From the NCBI GenBank assembly GCA_030268105.1, contig BSDZ01000020.1, positions 2,496,001 to 2,560,000 on the forward strand: 64,000 nt of DNA, in the 5' to 3' direction. Made by a program: the position numbers and the translations under genes. Origin of the DNA: Volvox africanus (lineage: Eukaryota > Chlorophyta > Chlorophyceae > Chlamydomonadales > Volvocaceae). The notes beneath the pieces were generated by a model. The model did not search any database. It saw only the letters and a list, made by a program, of their open reading frames with translations, and was not told the origin of the DNA. Below, piece after piece: positions 31,501-42,108 of the stretch. Position 1 is the first letter of the stretch; the number at the start of each line of letters is the position of its first letter.

Positions 31501-32609
31501 GGGAAAGTGTTTCCATGGACTTCGTAGTCGCGCTGCCCAAAACTGAGGGGGGATATGATGCGGTGTTCGTAATGGTCGATCGTCTGACTAAGATGGTTCA
31601 CCTAGCACCATGCACATCATCCTGCACGGCTGAGCAAACCGCACGTTTGTTTTTCGATAATGTGGTTCGGTTACACGGGATTCCCAAAAATGTGATCACG
31701 GACCGCGGTGGACAGTTCACGTCTAAGTTTTGGGAAGCGCTCTGCAAACTAGTTGGCATGCGCGTCAACCTGAGCACGGCGTAGCACCCGCAGACTGATG
31801 GTCAAACCGAACGCACAAACCGCACGTTGGGTGATATGTTGCGCAATTATGCTGGTCGCACACCACTTGTTTGGGATACATATTTGACTGCGGCAGAATT
31901 CGCGCTTAACAACGCTGTTAACCGCTCTACAGGCAAAAGTCCGTTCTTTCTTAACTACGGGTTTCATCCCGCGCTACCCGTGTGGCGTGAGTTGGAAGTG
32001 AACGTGCCTGCTGCTAAACTTTTTGCCAAGTCTTTTATGTCCCGAATCACAGACGCGAAGTCGTGTTTGGACGCGGCGCAGCAACGAACGATGGAATACT
32101 ATAACAAGTCTAAGCAGGATGTGACGTTTTCGGAAGGGCAACTCGTGTTGCTAAGCACCAAGAACTTGCGTTCCTTGGCCGACGGATCCCGAAAACTCTT
32201 ACCCCGCTGGATTGGTCCGTATCCTGTCGTGCGCATGGTTGGGAATGTGGCTGTGGAGCTTGCATTGCCCACTGATATGACCATTCACCCCACGTTTCAT
32301 GTATCGCTTGTTCGTCCGTATCGTGGTACGGAACCCGTCCCTGAGCCTGCAAATGCCCCCACAGCGATCAAACCAGTTCCCGAGACCTGGATCGCTGGTA
32401 AACAGAAGTTTTACGATGTGGAGCGGGTGTTAGATTATCGCGCGCGTCGTGTGGGCCGACACCGACGTAAGCGAACAGTACACGAGTACTTGGTTAAGTG
32501 GACAGGGTATACCGACGAGCACAACTCATGGGAACCGGCACGCAACTTCTCACAGGACATGAAACCCCTGCTCGAAGAAGCCCGCAAACGTGCCACGCAA
32601 GCCCAATGA
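28553..32609 (+). pseudogene. pol: A2 pol with a 5-bp deletion and a nonsense codon
   Basis: Same domain order as A1: MTase-like region, protease, RT with YLDD (about 30278), RNase H, integrase and a terminal chromodomain ending in TGA. Compared with A1, five bases (TTAAC or a shifted equivalent) are missing near 30590, just after the RT connection, shifting the frame. The downstream frame resumes to a TAG at 31782-31784 in the integrase core, where A1 encodes Tyr (TAT). After that the frame is open again to 32609. A2 can therefore make Gag, protease and RT at most. I describe the breaks only. Confidence 0.9.
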
Positions 32610-32653
32610 CCCCTGCAGTCGATGCTGTATGATGCAGCGAGGACGCTGCATAC

Positions 32654-32664
32654 GGGAGGGGGGA
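32654..32664 (+). other. A2 polypurine tract
   Basis: GGGAGGGGGGA lies 4 bases before the 3' LTR, the expected plus-strand primer site. Confidence 0.75.
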
Positions 32665-32668
32665 TAAT

Positions 32669-33492
32669 TGTTGTGCTACGGTTCATTTCCCGCCGACGCG
32701 TAGGTCGACGCGATCCTACGAGGCGAAGTGCTTTTGTGATGAACGCATTACATATGAATGAATCTGTATGATATAAATGTATTCGCATACATTTATATAT
32801 GCATCTGGCATGTTGTCATTATCCATCGCGACATCGCATCATGGCAAATCCGCCTAGCATGCATGAAAGCCCGAATCATTGAAGTGCGCATTATGCTCGT
32901 GCTACGAAACGATAAGTAATATTATCTGATATAATATTACTTCATTACAGCACACGTTGAGAGCGCCGCACTCGTCGCGATGCATGCCCTGCAACCGGAT
33001 ATCGCTATCCGGACCCTTGCATCATGTGAATGCCGGAAAGGCTTATACGTTGTTATGCGTAGACATCGCCTAGACGCAGTAGGGTTGTCACATCTAGGAT
33101 CGGCCTCCTAATGTGAATCGTACGGCATTGCGATGCTGCGAGTATAACAGATGCGAGGACGGCTAAGCTAGACAAGACATTCGATACCGGAGAACACTTG
33201 TGTGTTCTGCATTACTATTGCTATACGATATTCTACTTAGCCCGAGCTAAGCCTGAACTTCGCTAATCACCGCCGCGTGATGATTGCTTGCTTCCGGCGC
33301 TGACGGCGATTTCGTCCATTGCATCATTCCGATCTGTAAGACCGTAAGTTATATCTCTCTTCGTCTTGAAGTCTTCCGCTGTCTCTGTTTGCTCTCGCTT
33401 GCCTTGCTGTACTTGCAAGTGCTCGCGCATCGGTGTCGATAGTCTCCAGACGTGCAGATACTTATGAGCAAACGCGAACGAGAGGTACAACA
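32669..33492 (+). repeat. 3' LTR of A2
   Basis: 824 bp, uninterrupted. It shows the intact TTCCGGCGCT site that A1 hit in the other LTR. Confidence 0.92.
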
Positions 33493-33497
33493 CGGAG

Positions 33498-36400
33498 CAT
33501 ATCACCCAGGACACGGTTAACACGCTCTGTTTGCCTATCAGATTGGGGGTGGTAGGCGGTGGACAGGTTCACCCGCATTCCTACCAGAGTCCCCAGGGCG
33601 CCCCAAAACTTACTTGCAAATTGAGTGCCGCGGTCAGATACCACGGACTTGGGGACCCCATGCAAACGTACCACATTGTCGAAAAATAGACGGGCCGTTT
33701 GCTCAGCTGTGCAGGATGATGTCGTGGGGGCCAGGTGGACCATCTTGGTGAAACGGTCGACCAGGACCAGCACGGCATCGTATCCTCCCTCAGTTTTGGG
33801 CAGCGCAACAATAAAGTCCATAGAGACGCTTTCCCACGGAGCGTCAGGAATAGGAAGAGGTTGGAGATGCCCATGTGCTTTACCAGACTGGGCCTTATTG
33901 CGCTGGCACAGGTCGCAACAGAGGACATAATTTTCGGTGTCCTTAGCCATGCGGGGCCACCAGAATTGACGCCGCAAAAGCTCTAGTAACCGCGTGCAGC
34001 CAGGATGCCCAGCAAGAGGGCCGTCATGAAAACGTGAGAGAAGTTCACGACGTAATGAATCGTCGTTAGGTACGACAATCTGACGGTGGGATCCTTCCGA
34101 TCGGATCCATAAGCCATGCTCCTGTACCAAGTGCCCTGTGTTGTTGTGAATTGTGAACCACGGGTCGGCTGCATAAGCCTGTTTCAAGCGCTTGGTAAAA
34201 TCGGAGGGCACGAAGTTAGGTTTTGCCTGAGACCTACTCCGTGTGCTTACCGCCAGAATGGCTGCATGCAGTGAGGGGTGCCTACTGAGAGCATCAGCTA
34301 TGTTAAGTGAGCCGCTCAGGTACTCCCAATCAAAGTTAAACCGTGCCAGGTATTCCATCCAGCGGGCCTGGTGTTGGTTAAGGGAGGGCACACCTTGCAG
34401 AAATGTAAGGGGTTTGTGATCAGTCTTGAGGGCAAAAGGCCGGCCCTCAAGGTAACATCGCCATTCCTTCAAGGCATGTAGGACCGCCAGAAATTCCTGT
34501 TCCCCAGTGGTATAACGGGTTTCAGCCCCCGAAAACTTCTTACTCGTGTATGCAATGGGGCGTCCCTGCTGCAATAGAACTGCCCCCGTCCCATGTATAG
34601 ATGCATCAGTTATGACCTCTACACGGAACGGCAATGAGTAGTCAGGGAAGTGCAGGATAATATCATCAGAGATAGCACGCTTCAAAGCATCAAAAGCTTC
34701 TTGGCATGCGGGGGTCCAGGCCTCAGGTGAAGAGAAGGCTCCCTTACGTGTGAGGTTTGTTAGCGGTGCAGCAATGACTGAGTAGCGCTCTATGAACTTA
34801 CGAAAGTAGTTGGTCAGGCCCAAAAACTTACGCAGTTCCTGAAGGTTGGAGGGCACTGGCCAATCCCGAACAACAGCAGTTTTCCGGGGGTCCATCCGTA
34901 TGCCACCCTGAGACACTATATGCCCCAGATACTCCACCTGTGGTTGTGCCCAGTGGCACTTAGAACGCTTAGCATACAGCTGCTCACGCCGCAGAACCTC
35001 AAAGACCAGGCGGAGGTGTTGTACGTGCTCCTCACGGGTCTTTGAAAACACCAGGATATCGTCCAGATAACAGATGACGAATTTGTCGATGTATGGCCTG
35101 AAGATGCGGTCCATGACGGCTTGGAACGTTGCAGGGGCGTTCGTCAGTCCGAAACTAAGGACGGTATATTCAAAATGGCCAAACGGCGTACGGAAAGCCG
35201 TTTTAGGGATGTCAGATTCTGCTATACGAATCTGATTATACCCCTGCTGGAGGTCAATAGAGCTAAAGAATGCAGAATCTTTTAGCTTATCCAGCAGATC
35301 ATCGACACGTGGGAGGGGGTAACGGTTCTTAACCATTGCGGCATTTAACCCCCTATAGTCAATGCACATTCTCAGAGTCCCATCCTTCTTTCCCACAAAC
35401 AGAATAGGGGCGGAGTATGGGGATGTGCTTGGCCGTATCATACCTTTTTTCAGCAGCTCAGTAACCTGTCGTTTGACCTCGTCCAGCTCCAAGGGGCTTA
35501 GCCGATACATGGGGCGGGAAACGGGTACTGCACCAGGCACCAAAGGTATGGTGTGATCCACAGGCCGCATTGGAGGCTTACCAGGGACCTCCTGGAATAT
35601 ATCTGCATATTCCTGTAACAGGGCCTCAAGCTCAGGGTCAGTGGCATCAGCTGGCATAGAAGTTGCATTCAGGTGCAACTTGGGCCGTACTAGTAAAGCA
35701 TGGGCCCCCTTGCGAATCATGCGAACTGCTGCTTTTCTGCCAACAACTTCAGGTTCAGTGTGCTGACAGATAGCAGTGGTTGCATAATTAAAGCAAGGCG
35801 CAGGTGTCATCTGATCTGGTGGCTGTCCGGCAGTAGTAAAGGGTACCTTGCAGACTAGATTCCCCTTGCGCAGGCGCAAAGATTTAGCCTCATAGTCAAG
35901 GACAGCCCCATACTGTGCTAGCGTGGAAGAACCCAAGATATACGTGGCAGCGTCAGTTAGCTCAGGCAACACGTATGGGCGGACATTTAACCTTAAAGGA
36001 CCTGCAGATAGACGAAGATTTACCTGCCCCAAGATAGCCTGCTTACCCCCATCAGCAAGGGTAACTTCTGACCAGGAGCATGGGCTAGGTTTCAGGCCAA
36101 GCTGCGTAACCACTGATGCCGAAATGAAATCATCACTGGCTCCAGAGTCGGCTAGGGCGGTGAACGTACGACCTGCCGTACTTACGGTGATCAGAGGTAC
36201 GCCAGCACCTATCAGGGCAGCAGCTTTAGGCAAGCAGAGAACTGAAATACAGGGTTCAGTCTCAGGCAAGCCCTCCTGAACCGATTTAGGAGCAGCAAAC
36301 CAGACGTCAACAGAGTATGGGCTTCCAGGGAGTTGAACAACCTCACCTGCCATATCAAGGCTATGGAAAAGAGCCGTCCCTGGATTAAACCTTAAGACCC

Positions 36401-36791
36401 GTTGCATTCCCGACAGAAAAGAAGGGTTGCGTCGGGACACATACTCAGGCAGCAAGATGCATGCTGAGGTATCAGGGTGTTGACGTTTGCATGCCCTAAA
36501 GAGAGCTAATTGCTTCTGTAGCTCGCAGAGTGAAGAGGGAGTGAACAAGATAGTATGCCCACCCAAGTTAGCGGAGGATAGGGGGCGACCTTGAGGCTCA
36601 AACAGATTACAAAAGCCATCAAAGCCGGGACGGACAGTTCGTGCATCAAAAGAAAAACGTCTCCCTATCACCTGCTCCACTTGGTTTAAAACAGAGGGCA
36701 AAAGAGCCCGTACTGCACGGCACTTTGCTACCATCTGGCCCACAGCAAAGACCCCAGGTGGTGATCCCTCTATACCAACCTGGGCAAGTTC
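33498..36791 (-). pseudogene. pol: B1 pol, 5' part, truncated by A2 insertion
   Basis: Open from the codon after the gag TAG through the MTase-like region, protease (ADSGASDDF), RT (YRGLNAAMV, YLDD), RNase H (TDASIHGTGAVL) and most of integrase, stopping in A2 after LGDML. It differs from B2 at a few positions, including YHPQSDRQTE where B2 has DGQ. The remainder of the frame is at 17772-18548. Confidence 0.9.
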
Positions 36792-36794
36792 CTA
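36753..36794 (-). promoter_or_regulatory. B1 gag-pol readthrough element: TAG plus stem-loop
   Basis: TAG (36792-36794), spacer GAACTTG (7 nt), stem CCCAGGT (36778-36784) with ACCTGGG (36753-36759), loop 18 nt. Spacing and loop length equal family A, and the central pair is A-T here against G-C there. Confidence 0.78.
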
Positions 36795-38825
36795 GTGGTC
36801 CTTACCCTTATTTTTCTCCGCCCCTAGCATTGGGCAGGAGTCAACCCTATGTTGGTCGGAACCGCAACGGAGGCACATCCCATGTTGTTTACGAAAATGG
36901 AACTCCCGTCTAGTACATTTGAATGTGGTTAAATATTCCGCTAGGTTCTGCTTGGGCCCCTTCTTCTGCACGTGGCCCCCTTTTGGGGCCAAGTGCCTCC
37001 CCTGCTGTCCGCCGCCCCTCTTAGACTTACCGGCGCCCTTAACCTGCCGCGGCTGATCCTCGTGCCCGGTGATGCCTGGACGAACGGATGCAGCCCGCGG
37101 TTTTTTGGTCGGGGGCGCCGGGGTCTCCTCGTCAGGGTCGTCGCAGGCCATATCCTGTACCGACAGCATGTTCATTTTGGGACGGGCCAGTTTGTCAGAT
37201 TCCCGTCGGGCCAGTAACCTAAGTTCAGCTCCCAGGGAGAACTGAACCAAGTCTGTATATGACTTAAAGGTTTTACCCGACAGGTCAGTTGCACAGTCCC
37301 CACTAAGGTCGGATGAGAGGCCCTGCTGAAACCAAAACACACGCTCACTATCAGACAGGTCCGCAATGGGCGTGACAAGAGCCTCAAAGCGGCTCTGATA
37401 GGCAGAGACAGTTTCTCCAGGGCGCATGCGATATTTGCCAGCATTTAATTTCAGGCGTGCCTCAGTGTCACGTGACTGGACCTGGGGTGCAAAACGGACA
37501 AGCAGTGCTTCTAGCAGTTCCTCAGATGTATAAGAATCCCTTGCGTTAGTCCATTGATCGTGCCATAATCTTGCCGCGCCTTCAAAGGCAGTGGCCAAGA
37601 AAAGACGGCGCGTAGAGTCCTGTTGACCCCCACGGGCTGTGGCAAAGTAGTTCCTAACATTACGGACAAAGGCCCGTGTTAGAGGCGCAGCAACTCGTCC
37701 TAAATCAGAAAGCTTAACATCCATAGGGATATTCAGCTTAGGCACTGCGATCGCTATTTTTATCACCTCATCCTCATGTCCAGTATGAGGAGGCCCAGGT
37801 GGCCTGGCAGAGGTGCCCGCAACAGCAGCACAAGTTGTTGCGGCAGCAGCGGGAGCCATCCCAGGAATATCCACGGCACCAGGTGTCAAATGGTTTGACA
37901 CTACAGCAGGGCCATGAACATAAAAAGGGGATGGGGCATAAATAGGTGATGTAGGTGCCTCAGGGGATGCTGTGCCGCCTTGCCTGGGAATAGGTGAAGG
38001 CTGGTTCGGAAGGTCGATGCCACCTGCCACAGCAGCATTTGGTGGCTGTGTCAACCTAGAGAGCCATTCCCACCTATTCGCTTGGCTAGCATTAGCAGCA
38101 ATCCGGCCAACAAACTGAAAGGTGTTGGCAGCAAGAGCCGAGACAGCATTCGCTAAGTTCGAGGCTTGCATATTGTATGCCTGAAAGCCTAACAGATCGA
38201 ACTGCGAGTGACTGTTCTGGCGAAAGGCAAAGCAAAGGCAAGGACCAGGGCCTACCCAACGCTTGGATGCCTTCGATGAACTTCAAAAATTTTGAAGTCC
38301 GCGCATGAAGTTGATTTGCGATGGATCGGAGTGACTGGGCAGAAGTGCCGCTCCGACGGGTCTGAGGTGTTGACACTGCAGAAGCACTCACGGTGGTTGG
38401 AACAAACACAATACCTTTCAAGTAATAGAGATATATATGTATTAGTGAAAGCCGAAGTGAATTCACGAAGTCGACTCCTCGTTGGATTCAATGCGAAGGT
38501 TAGTACCCGCAACTACAGGGATTCCTCAGCAAAACTGCAATACAAGTTCTAGATAGAAAGCAGTGTTGCAGGAAGATATTACCTAACAGAGAAGGCAGAA
38601 TTGTCTAGGTCGCGAGCCACGTTGACCGCGACTAACTTAGAGATTGACTTTAACAGAAAGCACAGCCAAACTCACAGAGAGCAGGTTCTAAGTGTCACTA
38701 GACTAATTTCGTGAATATTACAGACCGGTGGTAGCCGCAGCGAAAATGGCGGCGCTCAGCTCCTCAGGCAATGTCTCCATGTCCAGAGGGATGTCGGCAG
38801 GAGGAAGATCGTGGTCGATGTCCAT
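36792..38825 (-). CDS. gag: B1 gag, unspliced form with exitron and leader intron
   Basis: The first ATG after the primer-binding site (38823-38825) encodes 33 residues ending AAATT, then a 350-bp intron (38376-38725). The main frame from ATG 38171 gives 459 residues: a Pro/Ala-rich N-terminus, a capsid-like core (SEELLEALLVRFA, AYQSRFEALVTPIADLSDSE), a Lys/Arg-rich segment and a canonical CX2CX4HX4C knuckle (CLRCGSDQHRVDSC), ending in TAG. A proposed 67-bp intron at 38189-38255 would join the leader exon to the main frame in phase. Unlike the other two introns it is kept in every copy, so the true start of Gag is uncertain. Confidence 0.82.
37155..37766 (-). other. 612-bp exitron (intron inside gag coding sequence) of B1
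   Basis: Starts GTGATA after GATGAG and ends GGTACAG before GATATGG on the minus strand. It is 204 codons long with no stop, and it covers the capsid-like core. The same segment is missing, to the base, from B2, B3 and B5. Confidence 0.8.
38376..38725 (-). other. Leader intron of B1
   Basis: 350 bp, GTCTGTAATATT...CTTCTGCAG, absent to the base from B2, B3 and B5, present in B4. It lies in phase 1 after the first 33 codons. Confidence 0.85.
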
Positions 38826-38953
38826 TTATAAAAGGGCAGCTTGAGTGGCTTGAGCGCGTTGCGCGGTTAGAGTGGCTTGAGCAGTTACCACAGAAAGACT
38901 TGAGAAGGCTTGAACGATTTCAGCGGAAGACTTGACGAGACGTCCCAGGGAGG

Positions 38954-38969
38954 AACAGTCTCGATACCA
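38954..38969 (-). other. B1 primer-binding site
   Basis: On the minus strand TGGTATCGAGACTG starts 3 nt after the LTR. The other B copies read TGGTATCGAGACCG. The first 12 bases match family A. Confidence 0.7.
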
Positions 38970-38972
38970 GCT

Positions 38973-39395
38973 TGTTGTATATGGTACCCACGAAGGGTGG
39001 TATCAAAAGATACCGGTTGTTGTGCCAGAGCCCGATTAAGTAGAGCCGCCGATTAGGTCGTACTTGAGAGACCATAAGGCCTCGAACCGGGCGTGACCTT
39101 CAGAAGTCACCACTACAACCGGAGATTCAGTGAACCAGGAACCAGATGTTCCACCATTTACCATTCAGGCGGTAAATGGCCCATTCCATACAGGTTATGG
39201 AGTAACCGACAGGTTCTGATGTTTCAGGAAGTCGGTTAGTATTGGTCGTCGACAGCCGAGACCAAATCCACAAATCGAATGCCAGATGGAAACATGAAAC
39301 AGTTAATATGATAATTAAATATATTATATTATAAAATAATAAACAGATAATTATTATATCTTAATGAATTACCGAAATGCATTAAGGATACAACA
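38973..39395 (-). repeat. 5' LTR of B1
   Basis: 423 bp, followed by the second ATAAA (39396-39400). Confidence 0.93.
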
Positions 39396-40574
39396 ATAAA
39401 CCCCCTGCAAAGCCTATCCCAACCGTCTCAAAACATGGCAGGCTGACCAAATCTCTAAAGTTACCCTCCAGGCCTCCCCTACCATCACTCGCTAATAGGG
39501 CTGGGTTGCCCCAGAGAGGGGCATTGAAGACCCAGGAGCCTGGGTCTACCTGCATTTAGTCCACATTAATTGACAGGGACAGGTTGTCAAAGGCACTCAA
39601 CATATGCTCCAAGGTTGGACCTTCTTGCTGGCACGCACAATCTACTTGCCACGGCCCTGCTGATTCCCCCCTATTCACGGAGGTACAGAGCTTATATATT
39701 AGCTTATAGACTCGGTTTGGGTAGGCCCGGCTGTCACGGTCGTGTAAACAAGTTATAACGCACGCCCGTCATAAGCCCCACAAAGGAAATGGGCTCTGCT
39801 CACGCGTCACGCAATAACAACATATTCCATTGCTCACACCAAATCTTCCTCTTCATTTTCCCTTCGTGTTGAATTTGATGCCTGGCGCGAACCCCAAGCT
39901 ATCGCGGCTATGAGCTATCGCGGCGCAGGGACAAACATGAAACTCTGCAAAATCTCTACAGTGTTTTGTTTACAATTGAGAAGGAAAAAGTGCATTTGAG
40001 AAGGAAAAGATACAAGAGATACAACCCGGTGCCACGGTGGGAAAATGGTGAATATCACGTGTGAAATGTGAAATACACTCCGCCAGTATTAGTATAGTCC
40101 TGGATGTATTTACAATTATGATATAATGTATATGATTACAATACGCCGGAAACTGATGTAAGAAATAAATATAGGCCTTATACCGTATTGTAATACGGTA
40201 GCAGCCCTGCCGTACAGTGTGTCGTCAGCCGCGGCGCCGCTGCCTTTGGCCTTGCTCTCCTCGCCCTCACCCTCGCCAACCTAACATTCAACGGAGGGCG
40301 CGATCAGGGCCAAGTAAGAACGCCCCCTCGACCACAAACCTAGCAGCACGCCCGCCCGCGGATCTACCGCCCTCCAGCCGTCCTCGCCTTCAGCTATGCT
40401 GGACCAGTCCATGCATCAGAACACGCAGCTCGGTCGGTCAGCGGCGCCACCAACACACGTCAAAACACACACGCGCTTCCCCTTCCCCCCTCCCCTTTTT
40501 TGTAGGTGGGAAAGCGCGAGAAACCGTGAAAGACTAACCGAACCAAAGTCTTCCAGTCGGCCCCCTTCCCTCGC
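39396..40574. other. Unique flank right of B1, no gene recognised
   Basis: Begins with the ATAAA duplication. Contains a near-perfect palindrome at 40181-40200 (arms TACCGTATT and AATACGGTA). A minus-strand Glu/Gly/Lys-rich frame near 40210-40290 could be coding, but nothing identifies it. Confidence 0.5.
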
Positions 40575-40664
40575 CTCCTCCCACACCACGCCACACTTGG
40601 GGCCATTGACGTAGTGCACCTCGTCGAACACCAACACCTCCACATCCCGGATGATGTCGGCTCC
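40575..40664 (-). pseudogene. Orphan exon of a Ski2-type DEVH-box RNA helicase
   Basis: Thirty codons encode [20 protein letters not shown] then [10 protein letters not shown], which is motif II and its surroundings in Ski2/Mtr4 helicases of the RNA exosome. DEVHY-V-N followed by GVVWEE is specific to that group. The exon has a TAG acceptor before Gly-Ala-Asp and a GC dinucleotide (GCGAGG) where the donor should be, so either a GC-AG intron or a decayed exon. I found no neighbouring helicase exons: upstream on this strand is an unrelated ORF. It may be a stranded exon or a gene disrupted by the surrounding rearrangement. Confidence 0.7.
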
Positions 40665-40921
40665 CTACCAGGCGGGGGAAGGAACGACGGGAAAGGGGCC
40701 ATGGGAGGAAGGGAGGGAGGTCCAGGGAGGGAGGGAGGGGTAGTAGGATGTGTAGACTTGGGTAGTGAGACAGGAAGGCGGGATGGTGGTGGTGATGAGT
40801 GGATTGTGAAGAGTGAAGTGGGAAGGGGAGGGGTTGAGCATGCGGACGCGCCAGGGAGGGCCAACTAGGAGGCAGAGCGCAGGTGGGTGGGCCGAGGGGC
40901 TGCAGCCCCCAAACCGCACCT
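40665..40921. other. Purine-rich spacer, no gene
   Basis: GGGAGG-rich sequence with a GGGGCTGCAGCCCC hairpin near 40896-40909, directly downstream of the 206-residue ORF. Nothing coding is supported. Confidence 0.5.
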
Positions 40922-41542
40922 TTACTCATCACCACCCATCTGAAAGCCATCAGGGAAGGCCGCCTTAATGTCTTCATACTTCAGGACCACGGAGCACTCC
41001 CACTGCGCCAGATCCTGCAGGGCCGGCGTAATAATGGACGCGACCTCCTCCACCTCCGCGTCCAGTTCGTCCACGTCGCGGAAGTGCACCTCCTTGTTGC
41101 GGACGGTCACCATCTTGTCCGCGCGGCTGATGAACTGAGCGGCCGTCACGCCCAGCGCGGCTGCGGCGTCTTTAACGCCCTTGTCCGACTCGCCACGCTT
41201 TGTGAAGCGTGTGCACCTGGTGACCTTGAACTCCTTCCCGTCCGCAATGAGCAAAATTTGAGTCGCGGTGTTTCGCACCCGCTTCACGTTAGCCTTGGCG
41301 TGCATTTTCTTCATCTGCTCCATCTCATTTTTCAGCATCTCGATATCTGCACTCTGCGCATCAAGCTGTTTCAGCACGACTGGTGCGCTGACGTGCACCA
41401 CGATGTCCCGCACAAGCTTGCGACCGTCGGTGTCCCGGTTTTCAATTTTTTCCCCGGTAGCAAAGTAAACCGAGCTGACGGCGAACTCAGTTCCAAAGGT
41501 CCGTGTAGCTTCGTTAACGGCCCCCTGAATTGCTGGGCCCAT
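40922..41542 (-). CDS. Unrecognised 206-residue protein with a central coiled coil
   Basis: A single open frame from ATG 41540-41542 to TAA. An in-frame ATG at 41606-41608 is an alternative start, and the frame stays open further upstream. The protein is charged and lacks a signal peptide or membrane helix. Residues around 68-95 (SADIEMLKNEMEQMKKMH) look like a coiled coil, followed by basic and acidic segments and an acidic C-terminus. Codon use is GC-rich and even, unlike chance frames nearby, which favours a real gene. I do not recognise the family. It could belong to a transposable element, given its position among repeats. Confidence 0.5.
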   Translation of the reverse strand: MGPAIQGAVNEATRTFGTEFAVSSVYFATGEKIENRDTDGRKLVRDIVVHVSAPVVLKQLDAQSADIEMLKNEMEQMKKMHAKANVKRVRNTATQILLIADGKEFKVTRCTRFTKRGESDKGVKDAAAALGVTAAQFISRADKMVTVRNKEVHFRDVDELDAEVEEVASIITPALQDLAQWECSVVLKYEDIKAAFPDGFQMGGDE

Positions 41543-42108
41543 GTTTGTTGTTTCACCTAACTGTATCGTAAGGATAGGATATATTGAGCAGACGGACACC
41601 GACAGCATATCGGTACGTTTCAAGGAGGCCGTCCCATAGGAGCTATGCAAAACTACCGACTGCCTCGGAGATGAAAGCAAAGATTGTTTCTTAAACTTCT
41701 GGTCGCGGAGCCAAGTCTACGTATCTAGCAGCAGCGACAGTAGAGCGACAATAGAGCTAGGCAGCAGCGACAATAGAGCTAGTAGCAGCGACAATAGAGC
41801 TTAGGCTTGTACGTCGTACGAGTCATGGTGTCACGCTAGTGAATTCTGACTTGACTGAGCTACTTCTTCGTAGCTCATAATCGCAAGCATGCAAAGATGA
41901 ACATATTGAAATCACGTAATCAACTTCCATTCACTGCCTCGCAGCGTTTTATCGCGCTCCCCCTTGGCATTTTCTCGCGCGCGCACACGCGCAACGACAC
42001 CGCGGAACTTTGCGCACCCCTAAAGAATGCAAGGGAGCTCCTTCTTTGGCGGACGTGGTGCGAAAGGGCGAAGCGGATGCGTCCATTGCGGTATGTCGTG
42101 CATTTTTC
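41543..42108. other. Spacer with short tandem repeats
   Basis: Upstream region of the 206-residue ORF. Bases 41727-41803 hold three imperfect copies of an AGCAGCGACAATAGAGCTAG unit. Bases 42077-42133 hold two copies of GCGTCCATTGC[C/G]GTATGTCG, the second being the start of the duplicated block. No other gene is seen. Confidence 0.55.

Larger units (their letters stand above)
18549..33492 (+). mobile_element. A2: Ty3-type chromodomain LTR retrotransposon inserted in B1 pol
   Basis: Begins TGTTGTGCTACG and ends GAGGTACAACA, flanked by CGGAG at 18544-18548 and 33493-33497. Its 5' LTR is broken by A1 into 18549-19178 and 26657-26850, together 824 bp, equal to the 3' LTR (32669-33492). The two LTRs differ at roughly six sites. 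Without A1 the element is 7,466 bp. Gag is open. Pol has a 5-bp deletion near 30590 and a TAG at 31782-31784. Confidence 0.93.
17280..39395 (-). mobile_element. B1: Ty3-type chromodomain LTR retrotransposon, split by A2
   Basis: LTRs of 423 bp at 17280-17702 (3') and 38973-39395 (5') differ at only about three sites and end TGTTGTAT/ATACAACA. The flanks are ATAAA on both sides. Removing the 14,944-bp A2/A1 insert and its 5-bp duplication leaves 7,167 bp, exactly the B2 length plus the two segments B2 lacks. The element has a primer-binding site, leader intron, full gag, TAG, pol and a polypurine tract (CTAGAGGGGGAA, near 17705-17716). Apart from the A2 insertion in integrase, pol is open throughout. 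Confidence 0.93.

Noticed and set aside
33462..33497. Alternative C-terminus of B1 Pol ending VVPLVRVCS
   Set aside because: It arises where the integrase frame runs into the A2 LTR and is a product of the insertion.
38189..38255. 67-bp intron joining the B leader exon to the main gag frame
   Set aside because: Phases fit, but B2, B3 and B5, which lost two other introns precisely, retain it. I leave it as a proposal, not a finding.
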